Assembly (NCBI RefSeq): GCF_002814095.1 | Contig: NZ_CP021913.1 | Coordinates: 2,886,001-2,950,000 of the forward strand | From: Sagittula sp. P11 | GTDB lineage: Bacteria > Pseudomonadota > Alphaproteobacteria > Rhodobacterales > Rhodobacteraceae | Length of the DNA stretch: 64,000 nucleotides | Direction of reading: 5' to 3' | Shown here: positions 60,794-64,000 of the stretch, piece after piece | Numbering within the stretch: position 1 is the first letter of the stretch | Layout: every line of letters starts with the position of its first letter | Program-made: the position numbers and the translations under genes | Notes under the pieces: model-generated | The model's input: the letters and a program-made list of their open reading frames with translations, nothing else | What the model was told of the DNA's origin: nothing | Database searches by the model: none

Positions 60794-61356
60794 GTGCGCA
60801 GCCCGAGGAACTTCTGGCGGAGCGTTGTCACGGCCGCGTCCGACAGTCCTGCTTCGCTGGCAATCGCCTCCATCTCCTGCTGCGCCTCGTCCAGAGCGGC
60901 TTCGCGCGCCTCGCGCGCCACACGCTTGCGCTCGTCGTCGAGCAGCTTCTCACGCATCCCGGAACTGGCCATCAGGTCTTTCAGCATCCGGCCAAGCGAC
61001 ATCAGTTCCTTCGCGTCGAGATGCTTGTCGTCGTTCCGGACGTGCTGGATCATCTGCACGGCGCTGGTCGCAATCATCTGCATCAGGGTCCGGTGCAGAT
61101 CGCCCTCGGCCTCGATGTCCATGTCCGACAGCAGCGCATCGGCGATCGCAAAGGCTTCGCGTTGGTCTTTAAGGGCCTTTGAATAGTCGCCGATCGCGGA
61201 CTTGCCGATCGACAGCTCCAGCCCCTCTTCCTGAAGGCGGAAGTTCAGCGCCTCGGTGATCTCGACGATGTCGCCGAAACCACGGCGCTCCAGCTCCTCC
61301 TTCAGCCACCGCCGCAGCTCGGGCGGCATGAGGTCGATCTTGCGGACCGCAGGCAT
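60790..61356 (-). CDS. DUF3486 protein (Mu gp27-like), probable small terminase
   Basis: The 188-residue protein opens MPAVRKIDLMPPELRRWLKE with the helix-turn-helix-like GFGDIVEITEALNFRLQEEG, then a long helical middle part. DUF3486 is the Mu gp27 family and lies before the large terminase in these phages; a small-terminase role is inferred from that order. Confidence 0.9.
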   Translation of the reverse strand: MPAVRKIDLMPPELRRWLKEELERRGFGDIVEITEALNFRLQEEGLELSIGKSAIGDYSKALKDQREAFAIADALLSDMDIEAEGDLHRTLMQMIATSAVQMIQHVRNDDKHLDAKELMSLGRMLKDLMASSGMREKLLDDERKRVAREAREAALDEAQQEMEAIASEAGLSDAAVTTLRQKFLGLRT

Positions 61357-61357
61357 G

Positions 61358-61657
61358 TCAGTTGGCCGGACGCGGGCGTTGGATCCCGGGATAGACGGCG
61401 ATGCCCTGGGCGACTTCGCAGCCCCGCGTGGTGGCCGTCGCGACGATGAAGCCGCCCGGCAGCGTTTCGGTCGTCAGCATGCCTTGCTCCTTCAGCCATG
61501 CCAGTTCACCGACGACCTGGTCGCGCGAGTAGCTGATCCCGAACTGGGGCAGGAGATCGGTCATGATCGAGACGTTGGAGGTGTAGCGCGGGGCGTCCTC
61601 CAGCATGCGCAGGATCGCGATGCGCGCGTGTTCCCGCAGTTCGTCGGCGTAGCTCAC
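61358..61657 (-). CDS. Mu gp26-like winged-helix phage protein
   Basis: The 99-residue protein has LREHARIAILRMLEDAPRYT, SRDQVVGELAWLKEQGMLTT and GGFIVATATTRGCEVAQGIA, a winged helix. It resembles the VpaChn25_0724-like/Mu gp26 family. It is 1 bp before the DUF3486 gene. Confidence 0.85.
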   Translation of the reverse strand: MSYADELREHARIAILRMLEDAPRYTSNVSIMTDLLPQFGISYSRDQVVGELAWLKEQGMLTTETLPGGFIVATATTRGCEVAQGIAVYPGIQRPRPAN

Positions 61658-61661
61658 AGGC

Positions 61662-62069
61662 TCATCTCCTGCCGTTCAAAAGGTGGTCTTCGTGGCGGGA
61701 AACGATGGTTTCCAGCCGCTTCATGATCTCGTTGTTGCCCGCCATGACCGCCTCGATCCGGCTCAGCGACCCGGTCATTCCGGACAGTTGCAGCTCGACC
61801 TTGTGGATGTCCTCGCGGGACGGCATGTCCGAGACGGTCTGTTCAAGATGCACAAGGCGCGTATCCATGCGATCTTGGCGCCTTTCCGACCCGTCGATGC
61901 GTTCACGGTTGGCGTCGGTGCGTTCGTCGAGGCGGGTTTCGACCGCGTCGATCCGGGCGTCGACGCCTTTCCGGCGCGTGACGAACCACGTGCCGATTGC
62001 GGTGCCGATCGACAGCAGGATCGCGATGACCGACAGCCACTCCTTCAGGGTCGCAAGATCGATAAGCAA
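61662..62069 (-). CDS. DUF2730 phage protein (Mu gp25-like), membrane-anchored coiled coil
   Basis: The 135-residue protein has one N-terminal membrane helix (KEWLSVIAILLSIGTAIGTW), then a coiled coil (RIDAVETRLDERTDANRERI and on to HKVELQLSGMTG). It belongs to the lysis and packaging border region and may have a spanin-like or holin-accessory role, which is inferred. Confidence 0.85.
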   Translation of the reverse strand: MLIDLATLKEWLSVIAILLSIGTAIGTWFVTRRKGVDARIDAVETRLDERTDANRERIDGSERRQDRMDTRLVHLEQTVSDMPSREDIHKVELQLSGMTGSLSRIEAVMAGNNEIMKRLETIVSRHEDHLLNGRR

Positions 62070-62079
62070 TGGGGCCTCC

Positions 62080-62610
62080 TCAATGGGTCTGGGCGCGCCA
62101 GTCGAGGAGCGCTTGATTGGTCGTGGCTGGGGGCGCGGTGTCGTCGGCTGGAAGCGGCTGGTCTCGCTGGGCCATCACGGCTTGCGTCCGGGCCATCAGG
62201 CCCGCCACGTCGCGCTGGAAGTCGAAGTCTTTGACTTGGGCACGACCGCCGAAGAAGAAGGTGACGATGACCGTGATCAGCGCCCAGACCGGGGTCGGAA
62301 TGATCGCCCAGGCGGTGAACACCTCGGACATGAAGACCGGATCCCGGACCGTCCAGATCAGCACGGCGAACACGCCACACGTGAAGGCCGGACGCGGCAG
62401 CCGGTTCAGGCCATCGACGAGACTGTCCCACCAGGTGCGTTGGTTCCGCGCGACGAACTCGGCCGCGAACTGGCTCAGCGCGGCCGTGTCGAGGGCATGA
62501 CCGCGCTCGGCCGAGGCTTCGGCATTGACGCGGAAGACCTCGGCCAGTTCCTTGACCGCGTTGCGGTTGCCGCCGAACAGGATGGCGGCGAGCTGCTGGA
62601 TCATCCCCAT
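62080..62610 (-). CDS. Holin of the 3-TM GTA-holin type
   Basis: The 176-residue protein has an amphipathic N-terminal half and three membrane helices (AFTCGVFAVLIWTV, VFTAWAIIPTPVW and LITVIVTFFFGG). It resembles the GTA_holin_3TM family. It opens the membrane for the lysozyme encoded just before it. The first ATG (62610) overlaps that gene by 10 bp; the next in-frame ATG at 62604 would give an ATGA overlap and is also plausible. Confidence 0.87.
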   Translation of the reverse strand: MGMIQQLAAILFGGNRNAVKELAEVFRVNAEASAERGHALDTAALSQFAAEFVARNQRTWWDSLVDGLNRLPRPAFTCGVFAVLIWTVRDPVFMSEVFTAWAIIPTPVWALITVIVTFFFGGRAQVKDFDFQRDVAGLMARTQAVMAQRDQPLPADDTAPPATTNQALLDWRAQTH

Positions 62611-63215
62611 TTCGCCACCCGCTCCTGAAACTCGCCGTCCGTCAGGTGGTAATTCGGCGACATGAACTCCTCGGCGCGCTTGATCCAGCCGCCTTTGCGC
62701 CCGGCCCGGGTCCGGGCGTACTTCCGGAGGCTCGGCCGCTGGTCAGCCAGCCGGAAGTAATAGTCGCGCCGGGCGATGCCGTAGGCGTCACGCAGGAAGC
62801 CCGGCGCGCTTTGCTGGGCCACGCGCGCGGCACGGATCGTCTGCGGGCCGATAGCGCCGTCGACGATCACCATGATCTCCATCTCGATGAAGAGGCGCTG
62901 CAGGATCCGGACGGCGTTCGCGCCCGCGTTCACCTGCATGTCAAAGACGGTGTCGTGAAGCACCTCCGGCAGCTCGTCGATGCGCGGGCCGTGGAAGTAG
63001 CGCTGCATGAAGATCTCGACCGCGTGTTCCTTGGTCAGTGCACGGACGTCCATCACGTCGATATCGCCGTCGCCATCGAGATCGCCCCAAGGGATATTCC
63101 GCAGGGTGTGGATCGTCACGCCGTACTTCGTCGCGCCGCCCGGATCGTCCGGATCGTTCACGAAACCGCCTTCGCGGTCGACGATTTCATGGGCAAGCTG
63201 TCGGGGGGAAGTCAT
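62601..63215 (-). CDS. GH108 endolysin (N-acetylmuramidase) with a calcium-loop insertion
   Basis: The 204-residue protein has the GH108 start EIVDREGGFVNDPDDPGGAT (catalytic E15) and YGVT, then a short insertion DLDGDGDIDVMD (residues 45-56) with the aspartate spacing of an EF-hand or dockerin loop, then EIFMQRYF. It ends GEFQERVAKWG. It cuts the glycan chain of peptidoglycan at lysis. No signal peptide, so it needs the holin. It starts 70 bp after the Mor-like gene; CGGAG lies 9 bp upstream. Confidence 0.92.
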   Translation of the reverse strand: MTSPRQLAHEIVDREGGFVNDPDDPGGATKYGVTIHTLRNIPWGDLDGDGDIDVMDVRALTKEHAVEIFMQRYFHGPRIDELPEVLHDTVFDMQVNAGANAVRILQRLFIEMEIMVIVDGAIGPQTIRAARVAQQSAPGFLRDAYGIARRDYYFRLADQRPSLRKYARTRAGRKGGWIKRAEEFMSPNYHLTDGEFQERVAKWG

Positions 63216-63250
63216 GGCATTGGCTCCGTCTGGCGGGGCCAATCTAGCGC

Positions 63251-63273
63251 GGCGCGTTCAGGCAAAACGCGCC
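63251..63273. promoter_or_regulatory. Dyad between mor-like gene and lysis genes
   Basis: GGCGCGTT is repeated inverted as AACGCGCC after 7 bp. A TAGATT box (63246-63241, minus strand) lies downstream towards the endolysin. It may be the Mor-activated middle/late promoter or a terminator of the Mor transcript; there is no T-run. Confidence 0.4.
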
Positions 63274-63285
63274 CACGGATGTGTT

Positions 63286-63690
63286 CTAGAAGCGGAACTG
63301 CATCTGGTCGTCGTCGTCCTGACCATCGGAGATCGGAGCGGAAGGCAGGCGGCGCTGGGGGAGAGGGCTGGCGAGGAGCCGGGCAACTGCAGTGTCCGTG
63401 CGGCCCAGCTTGGGGCACATTTCGGCGATCGAGTATCCCCGCGCGCGATAGACGTGCGCCAGCCAATGAGCGGGCCGAGGCACCCGGCCGCGCTGATGTT
63501 CCAGTCGTTCGGAGAGTGCTGCCAGACGGTCCGCGCCAATCAGCGCTTCAGCTCGGCTGCGGCCTTTCGGCGTTTGGGTCCAGTAGAGCGAGACGCCGCC
63601 CAGCTCCTCGAAGAAGCGGACGGCGAGGTCGTGACCCAGCTCCTCGATGTAGGGGTCCAAGTGCGCGGGATGCGGGGGCCAGACCTTCAC
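63286..63690 (-). CDS. Mor-like transcription activator of the Mu type
   Basis: The 134-residue protein has GGVSLYWTQTPKGRSRAEAL, which recalls the Mor/C dimerisation domain, and a C-terminal helix-turn-helix in RARGYSIAEMCPKLGRTDTA. It starts with GTG at 63690, overlapping the previous stop as GTGA. In Mu, Mor turns on the middle promoter; here the genes just downstream are lysis and packaging genes. The match is by pattern, not search. Confidence 0.8.
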   Translation of the reverse strand: MKVWPPHPAHLDPYIEELGHDLAVRFFEELGGVSLYWTQTPKGRSRAEALIGADRLAALSERLEHQRGRVPRPAHWLAHVYRARGYSIAEMCPKLGRTDTAVARLLASPLPQRRLPSAPISDGQDDDDQMQFRF

Positions 63691-63926
63691 GTCTCGTCCC
63701 CTTCGCCGGTAGGGGGCAGGCGGCGCGAGACGCCGCAGATCGTGCCGCCGGAGACATGCAGGCGCAGGTTGCCTGCCGTCACTTGCGCCATGCCCTCCGG
63801 GACCGCCTCGATCCCGTGAAGACGGGCGCGGATCGAGGCGCGCAGCCACTCGACGGGGATCCCGTGTTCGACTTCAAGGAACTGCAGGAGCGCAAAGTCG
63901 GAAACACCGACGCGGGGACCGGTCAT
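63687..63926 (-). CDS. Phage protein of unknown function, 79 residues
   Basis: It starts MTGPRVGVSDFALLQFLEVE and has GIPVEWLRASIRARLHGIEA and LRLHVSGGTICGVSRRLPPT. No family is recognised. ATGA overlap with the gene before and GTGA with the Mor-like gene after place it in the early operon. Confidence 0.7.
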   Translation of the reverse strand: MTGPRVGVSDFALLQFLEVEHGIPVEWLRASIRARLHGIEAVPEGMAQVTAGNLRLHVSGGTICGVSRRLPPTGEGDET

Positions 63927-64000
63927 CGACGGATCCTCCCCCAGTCGAAGTCCGGCACTTCGCGCCCGACCCATGCCTTCAGCGCCGACAAAACGTCCTC
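63923..64000 (-). CDS. Prophage gene cut by the right window edge (C-terminus only)
   Basis: Only the last 25 residues are inside: EDVLSALKAWVGREVPDFDW then GRIRR and the stop. The stop overlaps the next start as ATGA. No family can be named from so little. Confidence 0.6.
   Translation of the reverse strand, partial: EDVLSALKAWVGREVPDFDWGRIRR

Larger units (their letters stand above)
38281..64000. mobile_element. Mu-like siphoviral prophage, most of the genome (left end outside window)
   Basis: Genes of Mu type (Mor, GH108, DUF2730, gp26/27-like, terminase, DUF935 portal, gpF, gpG, protease I, gpT, DUF1320) run right to left, followed by a non-contractile tail set instead of Mu sheath genes. 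All are on the minus strand with many 1-bp or 4-bp overlaps. The arrangement is that of transposable siphophages such as B3, D3112 and RcapMu. The transposase, repressor and left end must lie beyond 64000. The right boundary is placed only approximately, between the preT promoter and the tail-fibre stop. Confidence 0.9.

Noticed and set aside
1-64000. tRNA, rRNA, CRISPR arrays or riboswitches
   Set aside because: None with convincing structure or repeats was found in a visual reading; weak hairpins were not promoted to RNA genes.

Overview
The window is high-GC, densely coded DNA that looks like a chromosome of an alphaproteobacterium of the Rhodobacteraceae (roseobacter) type. The inference rests on the gene families (psd-pssA pair, PreT/PreA pyrimidine degradation, a RutR-type regulator, a Mu-like siphoviral prophage of the kind known from Rhodobacter) and on recurring AAATACTC-type intergenic motifs. 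No rRNA, tRNA or CRISPR array was seen. All gene calls come from reading the sequence; no database search was run.

Region 1 (1-14650) is a run of stand-alone modules: an SDR oxidoreductase coupled to a MarR regulator with a perfect 26-bp palindrome upstream; a BisC/DMSO-reductase-type molybdoenzyme; an RND efflux pair (membrane fusion protein plus pump) divergent from a TetR regulator, with a perfect palindrome between them; and an oligopeptide ABC importer (binding protein, two permeases and one fused double ATPase). Region 2 (15079-24313) holds phosphatidylserine decarboxylase and synthase, a sugar/nucleoside kinase-like gene, then a likely glucosylglycerate module: a HAD phosphatase and an overlapping glycosyltransferase (synthesis), and on the other strand a GH13 sucrose-phosphorylase-like enzyme (phosphorolysis). 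A secreted ClpP-like protein lies between them. A CaiD-like crotonase and a hotdog thioesterase close the block.

Region 3 (24554-38210) is a reductive pyrimidine (uracil/thymine or hydantoin) degradation island. It has an NMT1/THI5-type ABC importer whose operon carries two tandem GNAT acetyltransferases and a block of about 102-bp tandem repeats, a cupin, dihydropyrimidinase (hydA) with three small companion genes, a carbamoyl-beta-alanine-type amidase divergent from rutR across a near-perfect RutR operator, and preT-preA, which also has a RutR-like box upstream.

Region 4 (about 38.3 kb to the right edge) is most of a Mu-like prophage read right to left: Mor-type activator, GH108 lysozyme and holin, Mu gp26/gp27-type genes, terminase, DNA adenine methylase, portal, gpF, gpG, protease/scaffold, decoration and head proteins, then a siphoviral (non-contractile) tail block with a -1 frameshift site in the tail chaperones, tape measure, NlpC/P60 peptidase, tail hub and tail fibre. 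The transposase/repressor end lies beyond the right edge. The genes are linked by ATGA or TGATG overlaps, and several are too short for routine gene calling (32, 46, 50 and 57 residues).
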